Under the pieces are notes generated by a model. It worked only from the letters and a program-made list of their open reading frames with translations. It was not told where the DNA came from and ran no database searches. Source: Synechococcus sp. CB0101 (GTDB lineage: Bacteria > Cyanobacteriota > Cyanobacteriia > PCC-6307 > Cyanobiaceae). Taken from it: 64,000 bases of DNA. Position 1 is the stretch's first letter. Every line of letters starts with the position of its first letter. Where the stretch lies: the NCBI RefSeq assembly GCF_000179235.2, contig NZ_CP039373.1, forward strand, positions 186,032 to 250,031, given 5' to 3'. Positions 23,726-32,532 of this stretch are shown one piece after another. Position numbers and translations under genes: made by a program.

Positions 23726-24945
23726 GGAAACTCTGGACAAGCGGTGTTTGAGCGGCGGCAGCGAGCAGAAAGAGTGGTTTTGGCTGCAAATTGCCTCTGA
23801 GGCCATTTTTTGATGACCTTGGCTCACATATCCAGCCACTTTCGGCTGGTTTTGAGGCTAAATAGAGGTGTGCAGGCACACCAAGTCCCTGTTCACACTG
23901 TCGCGAGTAATTGTCGTCGGGCCTGGTACAGATTCGACAGTGCCGCAAGCACGTTGATTTTGCAGCGGTTCTTGGCCAAGCCTCGCAGCCGGGTCTTTTG
24001 AAAGCCGAACTGCTGCTTGATCACACGGAAGGGATGCTCAACCTTGGAGCGGATGTGAGCTTTGGCCGTCTCGATCAGATCCTGCACCCTCCCATCCGGG
24101 GTGTCAGGAAGAGCCCTGCGCGTGCCGGGCCGCATCGCCACTCTGAACTCCGCTGTCTTGCCAGCCATTTCTGGTCTCTTGGCGATGCCCTGGTAGCCAG
24201 CATCGCCGTACACCACCTCCTCATCTCCATGCAGTAGCTCAGCTGCCGGGGTGAGGTCGTGCACGTTGGCGGCGGTGACGACAACCGAATGGATCAGGCC
24301 TGAGTCCTTGTCAACGCCGGCGTGGACCTTCATGCCGAAGTACCACTGGTTGCCCTTTTTGGTCTGGTGCATCTCCGGATCCCGCTTCCCATCTTTGTTC
24401 TTGGTGGAGCTGGGCGCTGCGATCAAGGTGGCATCGACGATCGTGCCCTGACGCATGGTTACGCCCCGAGCGGCCAGGAGCGCTTTGACGGTGTCAAAAA
24501 TCTGCTCACCCAGCCCATGCTTCTCAAGCAGATGGCGGAACGTGAGGATCGTGGTCTCGTCCGGGATCCGATCGCTGATCAGCTCGATGCCGGCAAAGCG
24601 GCGCATGGTGGGCACCTCGATCAAGGCCTCTTCCATGGCCGGATCGCTGAGGGAGTACCACTGCTGCAGCAGATGAATGCGCAGCATCGTTGCCAGCGGA
24701 TAGGGAGGCCTGCCGCCTTTCTTGCTCGCCTTGGGGTAGTGCGGCTCGATCAGATCGATGAGTGCCTGCCAAGGCACCACAGCCTCCATCTCGGAGAGAA
24801 ATTTCTCGCGCTTGGTGCGCTTCTTGGCCGTGGTCAGCTCATAGTCCGTGAAACCGAGCTGCTTGCCGCCCATCAACCCAGTCCTGGTCTGCGATTACAG
24901 GTTCATTTTCGCGCAGACGGGCTGGGTTTTCCAGAATTTCCCTAG
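23722..24945 (-). mobile_element. Complete IS5-family insertion sequence with CTAG target duplication
   Basis: The element proper spans 23726-24941 (1216 bp) and is flanked on both sides by CTAG (23722-23725 and 24942-24945). Its ends are imperfect inverted repeats: left GGAAACTCTGGACAAGC, and right (read inward) GGAAATTCTGGAAAACC. The single transposase gene fills most of it; about 165 bases of non-coding sequence lie at the left end. A small hairpin CCAGCC...GGCTGG followed by TTTT lies at about 23832-23853, within the left end. Intact ends and ORF suggest a recent, possibly active, copy. Confidence 0.88.
23893..24873 (-). CDS. IS5-family transposase
   Basis: A 326-aa DDE transposase of the IS5 group. 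An N-terminal helical domain ('MEAVVPWQALIDLIEPHYPK', 'RPPYPLATMLRIHLLQQWYS') is followed by the catalytic core: first Asp in 'GTIVDATLIAAPSS', second in 'EEVVYGDAGYQGIAKRPE', and the Glu in 'IRSKVEHPFRVIKQQFGF' with the Y-(x2)-R-(x3)-E-like C-terminal pattern. No frameshift or internal stop is seen, so it appears intact. ATG 24873 is used; TTG 24876 immediately precedes it. Confidence 0.95.
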   Translation of the reverse strand: MGGKQLGFTDYELTTAKKRTKREKFLSEMEAVVPWQALIDLIEPHYPKASKKGGRPPYPLATMLRIHLLQQWYSLSDPAMEEALIEVPTMRRFAGIELISDRIPDETTILTFRHLLEKHGLGEQIFDTVKALLAARGVTMRQGTIVDATLIAAPSSTKNKDGKRDPEMHQTKKGNQWYFGMKVHAGVDKDSGLIHSVVVTAANVHDLTPAAELLHGDEEVVYGDAGYQGIAKRPEMAGKTAEFRVAMRPGTRRALPDTPDGRVQDLIETAKAHIRSKVEHPFRVIKQQFGFQKTRLRGLAKNRCKINVLAALSNLYQARRQLLATV

Positions 24946-25168
24946 GTCTGGGTTGTCTGGCCCGCTACATCACGGTGTACTTGCTTCGATCGCTTTCCCG
25001 GTAGCAGAGTTGCGCTATTCCCTGCCAGTCCTGGCGTGACGGATCACGTTCGCTTTCTGTTTGCGCTGGCTTCGGCCACCTGCATTCATGTCGCTGCACT
25101 CAGTCAGGGATTTGGCCTATCCAGCTTCGTCACCGGTGATATTCACCCCCATTTGCGTCCATTGATCG

Positions 25169-26947
25169 TTGCTCAGCCGTAATTCATTCCCCTGGTGGGG
25201 TGTAGCCCTGTTGGCTGCACTGCTCAGTGCGCTGTTGTTTGTCTGGGATCTCGGTGGGATCGGCTTGGTGGATGAAACACCGCCGCTGTTTGCCGCCTCA
25301 GCCCGCGGAATGGCCGAGAGCGGGGATTGGTTGATCCCCCAGGTCAACGGATTACCCCGCTACGACAAGCCCCCCTTGGTCTATTGGCTGATGGCTGCGC
25401 TCTATAGCCTTCCGGGCCAGGCGCGTTGGGATGCGCTGGGGTCTTGGTCGGCGGGATTGCCGTCCGCATTGGCATCGGCTGGCACGTTGCTGCTGGTGTG
25501 CCTGATGACGGCATGGTGGGAGCGCCGTGTTCTCGCTCGCACTCAGGGCCTCTGGTTGGTGGCGGGCCTGTCGTTTGGCCTGAGCCCTTTGGTGCTGCTC
25601 TGGAGCCGCATCGGTGTGAGCGACAGCCTGCTGACGGCCCTGGTGGCGTTGGCGATGTTGAGTTCCTGGTGGTCGTGCCATAGCACTCGGGTGCCCTGGT
25701 GGCTGTGTTGGTTAGCCCTTGGGCTCGCCACGCTCACCAAGGGGCCTGTGGCCTTGGTGCTGTTTGGCCTGGCTTGGGCTGGTTGCGCGCTGTTGGACCG
25801 CAACCCCGCTCAACTTTGGCGGGGTTTGCAGCCGCTACGGGGCCTGTTGATCACCGTGGTGGTGGCTGCCCCTTGGTATGGCGCCGCCCTCTGGCGAGAG
25901 GGATCAGCCTTTGCTCAGAGCTTTTTTGGCTACCACAACCTGCAGCGTTTCACCGAGGTGGTGAATCGCCATGCGGCTCCGTGGTGGTTCTACGGCGCGA
26001 TGCTGCTGGTGGCCAGCCTTCCCTGGAGCCCGTTGGTTGTGCTCGGCCTATGGCGGGGCCTGCGCCGTGGGCCTGGGCTGCCTCGCTTTGCGGCCTGCTG
26101 GTTGTTGGCGGTGTTGCTGCTCTTCAGTGTCTCGGCGACCAAATTGCCGAGTTACTGGTTGCCAGCCACGCCCGCTGCGGCCTTGTTGGCCGCTTCGGTT
26201 TTGGCAGATCGCGATGCGGCTGTGCGCTGGTGTGTGCGCTTGGGTGCGCTGTGTTCCCTCAGCTTGGGCCTGGCTTTGCTGTTCACCCCGCAATGGCTCT
26301 CTGCGGTTGGCGATCCCGATCTGGTGGGTCTGGAGCAGGCGCTTTGGGCGTCTGGCGTGATCGCTCCGGCGCTGGTTTTGCTGGTGGCGGGAGGCTTGAT
26401 CGCCCTTTGGTTCACGATGCCGACGCGAGCAGATCGGTGGGCCACGCCTGTGTTGGCTGTGCAGTTGAGTTGGCTGTTGCTGGTGCCGGCTCTGTATTGG
26501 CCACTGCTGCGTCTGGGTGATGGCTTGCGCAGCCAACCGCTCCGCTCCCTCGCGCTACAAGCCCGTGATTTGCAGGCTGCGGAACAGCTGCACGGGCAAC
26601 CGATCGCGATGTTGGGAGTGATCCGGCCGAGCTTTCACTTCTATTCCCGGTCGCGGATCGCCTACGAAGGCTTCTCCGGCCAGGCGCTGGTGAATCTCGA
26701 TGACCGCCTGCGTCGGGAACCCAGATTGCAGGCGCCTCACCCCAGCGACCGCATTCTCGTGGCAGCCCCGCTCAGCCTTGCCCAGCACCGCAACTGGGCG
26801 GCTCTGCTCAGTCGCCGGCTTGCACAACAGGGGCGCTTTGGGCTGTGGTGGTTGGATCGTCGCCAACTGGAGCGGAAGGCACAGGTGTTGGCACAGCGCC
26901 AGGGCTTGATTCCCACTTGGCAAGTGCCTCAGCCGGAGCGCTTCTGA
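25169..26947 (+). CDS. ArnT/PMT-type membrane glycosyltransferase
   Basis: A 592-aa integral membrane protein with about 12 hydrophobic segments. The first periplasmic loop carries the acidic family motif 'GLVDETPPLFAASARGMAES' and 'NGLPRYDKPPLVYWLMAALY', as in ArnT and other GT39/GT83-type enzymes that move sugars from polyprenyl phosphate carriers to lipid A or proteins. The C-terminal soluble domain includes 'LGVIRPSFHFYSRSRIAYEG'. The substrate is unknown. The start is TTG 25169, the first start after an in-frame stop. It lies 224 bases beyond the insertion sequence. Its last 140 bases overlap the 3' end of ppk on the opposite strand, an unusually long convergent overlap. Confidence 0.85.
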   Translation: MLSRNSFPWWGVALLAALLSALLFVWDLGGIGLVDETPPLFAASARGMAESGDWLIPQVNGLPRYDKPPLVYWLMAALYSLPGQARWDALGSWSAGLPSALASAGTLLLVCLMTAWWERRVLARTQGLWLVAGLSFGLSPLVLLWSRIGVSDSLLTALVALAMLSSWWSCHSTRVPWWLCWLALGLATLTKGPVALVLFGLAWAGCALLDRNPAQLWRGLQPLRGLLITVVVAAPWYGAALWREGSAFAQSFFGYHNLQRFTEVVNRHAAPWWFYGAMLLVASLPWSPLVVLGLWRGLRRGPGLPRFAACWLLAVLLLFSVSATKLPSYWLPATPAAALLAASVLADRDAAVRWCVRLGALCSLSLGLALLFTPQWLSAVGDPDLVGLEQALWASGVIAPALVLLVAGGLIALWFTMPTRADRWATPVLAVQLSWLLLVPALYWPLLRLGDGLRSQPLRSLALQARDLQAAEQLHGQPIAMLGVIRPSFHFYSRSRIAYEGFSGQALVNLDDRLRREPRLQAPHPSDRILVAAPLSLAQHRNWAALLSRRLAQQGRFGLWWLDRRQLERKAQVLAQRQGLIPTWQVPQPERF

Positions 26948-29060
26948 GCGACCACAACTCCATCAGCTCCTGCTGCGCCACGGGGCCCTTGGCTTCGGCA
27001 TCACGCTCGATGTAGCTGCCGTCAGGTTGCATCAGCCAGCCATGGGCATCGTCGAGATAAAGCTGCAACAACCACTCCAGTTGCAGGCTGATGTTGGGAT
27101 CAAGCACCGGCACCACCGCTTCCACCCGGCGATCCAGATTGCGGGGCATCCAGTCGGCACTGCCGAGGAACAGCTCGGCTTCGCCGTTGTTGGCAAACCA
27201 GAAGAGGCGTGAATGCTCGAGCAGTCGTCCGATCACGCTGATCACGCGAATGTTCTCGCTCACTCCGGGCAGGCCGGGGCGCAGGCTGCACATGCCCCGC
27301 ACCACCAGATCTACGCTCACCCCAGCTTGAGAGGCTTCATAGAGCAAGGCGATGATGCCTGGATCCACCAATGCATTCATCTTGGCTTTGATGGCGGCCG
27401 GCCGACCGGCGCGCGCGTGCTCGATCTCCCGCTGAATCAATTCCTGCATGCGCCGCCGCAGGGTCACGGGGGCCACCAATAGGCGGCGGAACTCCTGCTG
27501 CTTGGAGAAACCGGTGAGGTAGTTGAACAGATCCACCAGGTCGCTCACCAGCTCGTTGTTGCAGCTGAGGACGCCGAGATCGGTGTAAAGACTGGATGTT
27601 TTGGAGTTGTAGTTGCCCGTTCCGATGTGGCAGTAGCCCTGCAGGTTCTCCTGCTCGCGTCGCACCACCAGGGTGATTTTGGTGTGGGTCTTCAGGCCTA
27701 ACACGCCGTACACCACATGCACACCGGAGCGCTCCAGTTGCCGGGCCCACTGGATGTTGTTGTCTTCGTCAAAGCGGGCCTTGAGTTCCACCAGGGTCAT
27801 CACCTGCTTGCCGTTCTCGGCAGCGCGAATGAGGGCGGCAATGATCGGTGAGTTTTTCGACACGCGATAGAGCGTCATCTTGATCGCCAGCACGTGGGGA
27901 TCATCAGCGGCTTGGTTGATGAACTCCTCCACGGAGGTGGAGAACAGATCAAACGGGTGATGCAGCAACACATCGCCGCGGCGGATCACGCGGAAGATGC
28001 TTTCAAAATCCTGGTATTGCAGCGAGCCATCCTCCAGCTGGCTGCTTTGGGTGGTGCGCAGCTGCTTGGGGGTTCGGCCCCGAAAAGGGGCGTCTTTGAG
28101 GTGGGGCGCGTTGATCGCCAGAAGGCCCATCAGATCATCCAAGCCGAGTGGGCCATTGATCCGGTACACGTCAAAGTCGTCCACCTCCATGCCGCGCATC
28201 AGCTGCTCCACCAGTTCAGCTGGCATCTCGTCGGCCACCTCCAGGCGCACCACTTCGCCCCCCATGCGCCGCTTGCGCAGGCCTTGCTCCAGAGCCTCCA
28301 TCAGATCGTCGGCTTCGAGCTCCCGCAGCTCCAGATCGGCGTCACGGGTGACCCGGAAGAAGTGATGGCCTTCGATCAGCATCCCCGGGAATAGGCGCTG
28401 CAGGTTGAAGGCCACCAGCTGCTCCAGTGGCAAGCCCATGAACAGAGGTTGGGGTGTTCGCCCACCATGCAATTCAGGCGGGATGCTCACAAAGCGCGGC
28501 AGGTTTTTCTGGGGAACTTTGATCCGCGCGAATTGTTGTTGTTGGGTGTTGGGGTCACGAATGGTGACCGCAATGTTCAAGCTGAGATTGCTGATGAATG
28601 GAAATGGGTGGGCTGGGTCAACCGCCAGTGGGGTGAGAACGGGGAAGACACTGGTGTGGAAGTAGCTGTTGGCCCAGTCTTTCTGCTTGCGGGAGAGATC
28701 GTCGTAATCGAGCAGAAGAATGCCTTGCTCGGCCAGGCTGCTTTTGAGGCTGTGGCGGTAGTGATCCTGCTGCCGAAGCAGCAGAGGCTCGAGCTGCTCG
28801 CGGATCGCATCCAGTTGTTGTCTTGGCGTGCGTCCATCTTCACTAAGGCTTTGCACGCCTGCATGCAGCTGCGACTGCAATGAGGCCACCCGCACCATGA
28901 AGAATTCATCAAGGTTGTTGCTGAAGATGGCGCTGAACTTGGCCTGCTCCAGCAGAGGTGTGCGTGGATTCAGGGCCTGCGCCAGCACACGCTCGTTGAA
29001 CTTGATCCAGCTCAGCTCACGGTTGAGATACAGCTCGTGGGCCAGCTGAGCGGAAGTCAT
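26808..29060 (-). CDS. ppk: Polyphosphate kinase
   Basis: A 750-aa PPK1, which polymerises the gamma phosphate of ATP into polyphosphate. The N domain begins 'YLNRELSWIKFNERVLAQAL', the head contains 'PVLTPLAVDPAHPFPFISNL', and the catalytic His is H459 in 'GLKTHTKITLVVRRE'. Later come 'GTGNYNSKTSSLYTDLG', 'IREIEHA'-type 'LIQREIEHARAGRPAAIKAK' and 'SADWMPRNLDRRVE'. The last 45 or so residues ('SSPGAVPTPVPSAPVGDD...') form a Pro/Ala-rich tail beyond the conserved end and lie antisense to the arnT-like gene. It starts at ATG 29060. No Pho box is seen upstream. Confidence 0.95.
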   Translation of the reverse strand: MTSAQLAHELYLNRELSWIKFNERVLAQALNPRTPLLEQAKFSAIFSNNLDEFFMVRVASLQSQLHAGVQSLSEDGRTPRQQLDAIREQLEPLLLRQQDHYRHSLKSSLAEQGILLLDYDDLSRKQKDWANSYFHTSVFPVLTPLAVDPAHPFPFISNLSLNIAVTIRDPNTQQQQFARIKVPQKNLPRFVSIPPELHGGRTPQPLFMGLPLEQLVAFNLQRLFPGMLIEGHHFFRVTRDADLELRELEADDLMEALEQGLRKRRMGGEVVRLEVADEMPAELVEQLMRGMEVDDFDVYRINGPLGLDDLMGLLAINAPHLKDAPFRGRTPKQLRTTQSSQLEDGSLQYQDFESIFRVIRRGDVLLHHPFDLFSTSVEEFINQAADDPHVLAIKMTLYRVSKNSPIIAALIRAAENGKQVMTLVELKARFDEDNNIQWARQLERSGVHVVYGVLGLKTHTKITLVVRREQENLQGYCHIGTGNYNSKTSSLYTDLGVLSCNNELVSDLVDLFNYLTGFSKQQEFRRLLVAPVTLRRRMQELIQREIEHARAGRPAAIKAKMNALVDPGIIALLYEASQAGVSVDLVVRGMCSLRPGLPGVSENIRVISVIGRLLEHSRLFWFANNGEAELFLGSADWMPRNLDRRVEAVVPVLDPNISLQLEWLLQLYLDDAHGWLMQPDGSYIERDAEAKGPVAQQELMELWSLRSAPAEALAKWESSPGAVPTPVPSAPVGDDPTTTAQSAPVVQAGD

Positions 29061-29110
29061 GGATCGCCTGAGGGATGAATCTTTTGTAGGGGGCGAAGGT
29101 TGCGGTCAGG

Positions 29111-29485
29111 TTATGGCTTGGTTGGCTGGAGCAACCGCCTCAGTCGAACGGCCACATCCCAGCAGCGGGTGGATTCCGGGTGGTCGATCTCTTCACTCAC
29201 CACGCTGATGTGGCAGAGGTTTGTGCGTGAATTCTTCCAGTGCATCGTCACCACAACAGCTTCAGCCTGGCAATGGCGCGGCAATCCCGCCTCCCGCAGC
29301 AGGAGGTAGCCATCGCGGCAATGTCGTTGCTGCAGTTCAAGGTCCAGGCTGCTGGCGATCAATGAGCGCAGGCGCAGGATGCTCGCCTGGTGCACCTTGG
29401 TCGTCCAAGCGAGTTCGGGCATGGCGAACGAGAGCCGGCCCCACTCACTCTCTCGCTGTCCTTGGCCGATGGGTGGTGTCGCCAT
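29111..29485 (-). CDS. Hypothetical protein
   Basis: A 124-aa basic protein with six His and three Cys and no membrane segment. The C-terminal half, 'HISVVSEEIDHPESTRCWDV' then 'AVRLRRLLQP', and the helix 'HQASILRLRSLIASSLDLEL' look ordered, but I recognise no family. The start may be ATG 29485 or the internal ATG at 29422 ('MPELAWTTKVHQ'). It lies 50 bases upstream of ppk on the same strand, so it may share its transcript. An overlapping plus-strand frame from 29221 belongs to the upstream, probably untranslated, part of the phosphatase frame. Confidence 0.55.
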   Translation of the reverse strand: MATPPIGQGQRESEWGRLSFAMPELAWTTKVHQASILRLRSLIASSLDLELQQRHCRDGYLLLREAGLPRHCQAEAVVVTMHWKNSRTNLCHISVVSEEIDHPESTRCWDVAVRLRRLLQPTKP

Positions 29486-29565
29486 GCACGTTGGCGTGTC
29501 GCCACCGTGATGGTGGATCTGCGGTTGTGCACCACACTGGCGGTGTCATTTGCAGTGCTCTCGGC

Positions 29566-30174
29566 TTGCGCGCGCATGCTGCCCTGCTCAGCGTTTGTGG
29601 CCTGGTCTTGGTGCTGTGCGCCGGGGGTGATCGGCCTGTGTGGTCGCTACCGGCCCAGGTGCTGTTGATGCGCCATGGCCACAAAGATCCCTCTGCCACG
29701 TCCTACAACCTTTCGCCCGCTGGTTTTCAGCGTGCGATCGCGTTGGCCAACGTGATCCCCGCTTGTTTTGGCGCGCCCACGCAGATCACCACCTATGCCC
29801 TCGATGACGAGACCAGCAAGAACGCCCGCAGCTATCAAACGGCCGTGCCGCTTGGTGTGGCCAGCGGTGTGAACATCCGGATTGATCGCACGTCGCTTCA
29901 GGATTCACGGCGCTCCGGCGAACAGATGCTCCTTGATCCATCCCTCCAGGGTGGTCTGCTGGTGCTTTTTTGGGAGCATCGGCATCTGCCTCTCTTGGCC
30001 GCTGGCCTGGGCTGGGCTGGGATGCCCCCGATTGCCGACGACGATTTCGACACCCTGTATCGATTGACCTACGCCAACAATTCCGCCACACCCTTGGTGA
30101 GGCGTTACAGCCAAGTTGCACTGCTGGATGGTTCGCAGCGCTGCTCCGCCCTCACTCCACGCATTCGGCCATGA
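29566..30174 (+). CDS. Exported histidine phosphatase-like protein
   Basis: About 202 aa. The RHG motif of histidine phosphatases is present in 'VLLMRHGHKDPSATSYNLSP', followed by 'AGFQRAIALANVIPACFG' and later 'LLVLFWEHRHLPLLAAGLGW', where a second His would complete the site. The N-terminus 'LRAHAALLSVCGLVLVLCAG' is a good signal peptide, so TTG 29566 is proposed as the start; GTG 29527 is the alternative. The open frame runs up to 29221 but is antisense to the previous gene. The stop overlaps the start of the acid phosphatase gene (ATGA at 30171-30174), so the two are coupled. Confidence 0.7.
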   Translation: MRAHAALLSVCGLVLVLCAGGDRPVWSLPAQVLLMRHGHKDPSATSYNLSPAGFQRAIALANVIPACFGAPTQITTYALDDETSKNARSYQTAVPLGVASGVNIRIDRTSLQDSRRSGEQMLLDPSLQGGLLVLFWEHRHLPLLAAGLGWAGMPPIADDDFDTLYRLTYANNSATPLVRRYSQVALLDGSQRCSALTPRIRP

Positions 30175-30932
30175 CTCCCGTTCCTGCTCGTTGCTTCGCC
30201 CCCCGTCGGCTAATCGCCTCCTTCACTGTGCTGGCCGGTTTGGCGGCACCGCTCACGGCTCGAGCTGAATCGGGGGCCTTGTCAGTGCCAACGCTCACCG
30301 CCGATCCCCTCAGCCGTGTGGTGGGGCTGCCGCCTGCTGCAGGAAGTGCAGCGGCACGGGAGGATCTGGCCATTCTGCTTTGGCTGCAACAGGCGCGTAC
30401 TCCAGAGATTGTGAGTGGCAGTTGGGCGCTGCTGGAGCGCAATCCCACCGCCTTCAGCCGTGCTCTCGGTGTCGACATGGTGCGCACCACCCCTTTGCTG
30501 AATGCCGCACTCAAAGCTTTTCTCAAGCCGGTGGATGGCCTCAAGGATCAAATCAAGGACCGCGTGAATCGGCCCCGTCCATTTGTGAGTCATCCCCAGA
30601 TCATTCCCTGCTTGCCTTTGGAGTCGAGTGCGTCGTTCCCCTCAGGACACTCCACCTGGTATCGCGCTGCCTCAGAGCTCTTGGCTGATCTGTTGCCCGA
30701 GCGGCGCTCCAGGCTGCTTGAGCTTGGGCGCCATGGCGGCAACAGCCGTGTGCTGTGCGGGATGCACTACCCCTCAGATGTGGAGGCCGGTCAGCGTCTC
30801 GGTGCTGCCGCGGCCAACCAGCTGATTCAGTCGCCCCAGTGGCGCGCGTTCAAAGCTGATCCAGCCGTGCAGGCTGAATTGGATCAGGTGCGCAAGGCGC
30901 CGGCTTCAGCTTTACCCGTGCTGGTGCATTGA
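30171..30932 (+). CDS. Class A-type acid phosphatase (PAP2 superfamily), exported
   Basis: A 253-aa protein with an N-terminal signal peptide ('LIASFTVLAGLAAPLTARA') and the three PAP2 signature motifs: 'KDRVNRPRPF' (K-x6-RP), 'SASFPSGHSTWYRA' (PSGH) and 'NSRVLCGMHYPSDVEAG' (SR-x5-H-x3-D). These residues form the vanadium-chloroperoxidase-like active site of non-specific acid phosphatases such as PhoN. Expected role: periplasmic release of phosphate from organic esters. ATG 30171 is chosen over the open upstream frame because it opens the signal peptide and overlaps the preceding stop. Confidence 0.9.
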   Translation: MTPVPARCFAPRRLIASFTVLAGLAAPLTARAESGALSVPTLTADPLSRVVGLPPAAGSAAAREDLAILLWLQQARTPEIVSGSWALLERNPTAFSRALGVDMVRTTPLLNAALKAFLKPVDGLKDQIKDRVNRPRPFVSHPQIIPCLPLESSASFPSGHSTWYRAASELLADLLPERRSRLLELGRHGGNSRVLCGMHYPSDVEAGQRLGAAAANQLIQSPQWRAFKADPAVQAELDQVRKAPASALPVLVH

Positions 30933-31014
30933 TGCGTCGCTGAGGGCGTGTGTTGCACAGCACAGGACAACACAGAAGCCCTCAATACCTTCGGCGTATC
31001 TGCCAACGCGCACC

Positions 31015-32472
31015 ATGGCCGAGCGCTTTTTTCTAGAGCTTGAGTCACCCGAAACATCCTCATGGCCCCATGTGGTGGTGGTGGGAGGAGGTTTTGCTGG
31101 GTTACGGGTGTGCCGGGCACTCAAAGGCGCCAAGGTGCGTGTCACCTTGATCGACAAGCGCAACTTCAATCTCTTCGCACCGTTGCTGTATCAGGTGGCC
31201 ACGGGATTGGTCTCCCGCGGTGATGTGGCGATCCCGCTGCGGATGCTCGTGGGTGATCAGGCCAATCTGCAGATCCTGTTGGGGGAGGTCACGCAGATTG
31301 ATCCAGCTGAACGCAGCATTGCCTTCAACGGCACCCATCTGCGCTACGACCACCTGGTGCTCGCGACCGGTTCCGGCAGCACCTATCTCGGCCATGAGGA
31401 ATGGCGGGCTTTAGCTCCGCCCATGAAAATTCTGGAGCACGCCGAGGAAATTCGCCGCCGTTTGCTCATGGCGCTTGAAGAAGCGGAGCGCACGGTGGAT
31501 CCGAAGCAGCGCCAGTTTTTGCAAACCGTGGTGGTGGTGGGCAGTGGCCCCTCCGGCTGCGAATTGGCGGGCTCGGTTGCTGAGCTGATGCGGCGTGCAT
31601 TGGCGAAGGATTTTCGCCGTGTCGATCCTGAACAGACCCGTGTGGTGCTGGTTGTCTCCGGTGGGCGTGTGCTCAAGGAGCTGCCCGAGTTGTTGTCGGA
31701 GGCTGCATCGGCAGACCTGCGCGCCAAGGGCATCGAGCTGGTTCCTGGCCGTGTTGTGGCCATGCAACCCGGCGAGGTGGTGATCCGCTGCGCTGATGAA
31801 CAGGAGCTCCCAGTGCAGGCGGCCAATGTGTTCTGGACGGCTGGTGTGCGGGCTTCGAAGCTGGGCCAGCGCTTGGCGGATGCCACCGGTTGCGCGCTGG
31901 ATCGTGGCGGGCGGGTGATCGTGGAGCCTGATTTCTCCATTGCCGGCTATCCCGACATCCGTGTGGTGGGTGACCTCTGCCACTACGCCCACGCCAGCTC
32001 AGACGGCCAAGCCATCCCCGGGATGGCGGGGCCTGCCACACAGATGGGCCAATGGGTGGGCCGGGAGATCCGCGCCCAGCTCGAAGGGCGCGCTCACGCC
32101 CCCTTCCGCTACGTGGATTTCGGCAGCATGGCTGTGCTGGGCCGCCTGAGTGCTGTGGCCAACCTGCGGGGCATCAAGCTCGCAGGCTTTCCGGGTTGGG
32201 TGCTCTGGGCCTTGGCCCACCTCGCGTTTATGCCCGACGACGAAAACCGCATCACCCTGCTGGTGAAGTGGCTGTGGGCGATCGTGAGTGAGCAGCGCAG
32301 TTCGTTGCTGATCACGGGTCTGCCCAATGATGTGCAACCAGGCCAGGGCACGGCTCCCTTCCCGATGGGCTGGGACAACGAACCTTCATTCGCTGATCTA
32401 CTGGGTCCGATGGCGGAGGCGGTGGAGCAGTTCCAGCAGCGAGAGCAACAAAAAGCCTTGAGCGAATGTTGA
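31015..32472 (+). CDS. ndbB: Type II NADH dehydrogenase
   Basis: A 485-aa NDH-2 flavoprotein, which passes electrons from NAD(P)H to plastoquinone without proton pumping. The FAD fold starts 'VVVVGGGFAGLRVCRALKG', with 'LVLATGSGSTYLGH'. The NAD fold is 'VVVVGSGPSGCELAGSVAEL', and the late FAD box is 'IRVVGDLCHYAHASSDGQ' then 'MAGPATQMGQWVGR'. A hydrophobic patch near the C-terminus ('AGFPGWVLWALAHLAFMPDD') fits membrane attachment. Start ATG 31015. The choice between ndbA, ndbB and ndbC is tentative. The stop overlaps the first repeat of a possible Pho box for the MFS gene. Confidence 0.9.
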   Translation: MAERFFLELESPETSSWPHVVVVGGGFAGLRVCRALKGAKVRVTLIDKRNFNLFAPLLYQVATGLVSRGDVAIPLRMLVGDQANLQILLGEVTQIDPAERSIAFNGTHLRYDHLVLATGSGSTYLGHEEWRALAPPMKILEHAEEIRRRLLMALEEAERTVDPKQRQFLQTVVVVGSGPSGCELAGSVAELMRRALAKDFRRVDPEQTRVVLVVSGGRVLKELPELLSEAASADLRAKGIELVPGRVVAMQPGEVVIRCADEQELPVQAANVFWTAGVRASKLGQRLADATGCALDRGGRVIVEPDFSIAGYPDIRVVGDLCHYAHASSDGQAIPGMAGPATQMGQWVGREIRAQLEGRAHAPFRYVDFGSMAVLGRLSAVANLRGIKLAGFPGWVLWALAHLAFMPDDENRITLLVKWLWAIVSEQRSSLLITGLPNDVQPGQGTAPFPMGWDNEPSFADLLGPMAEAVEQFQQREQQKALSEC

Positions 32473-32485
32473 CCTTGCCTTAACG
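32468..32485 (+). promoter_or_regulatory. Candidate Pho box upstream of the MFS gene
   Basis: GTTGACC (32468-32474) and CTTAACG (32479-32485) are 11 bases apart and end 47 bases before the MFS ATG. A third copy (CTTGATG, 32491) is off register by one base. Plausible but weaker than the pst and ptrA sites. Confidence 0.4.
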
Positions 32486-32532
32486 CAGAGCTTGATGATG
32501 CTTGCCATGGTCGAAGGGTCACGTCCCTTCCC

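Noticed and set aside
23832-23853. Hairpin CCAGCC...GGCTGG with TTTT inside the IS left end
   Set aside because: It lies within the insertion sequence and cannot be the native terminator of the upstream gene; it may insulate the transposase, but this cannot be shown.
25036-25182. A 48-residue plus-strand frame with a hydrophobic start between the IS and the ArnT-like gene
   Set aside because: GTG start, no ribosome-binding site, no family, and it overlaps the ArnT-like start; too weak to call.
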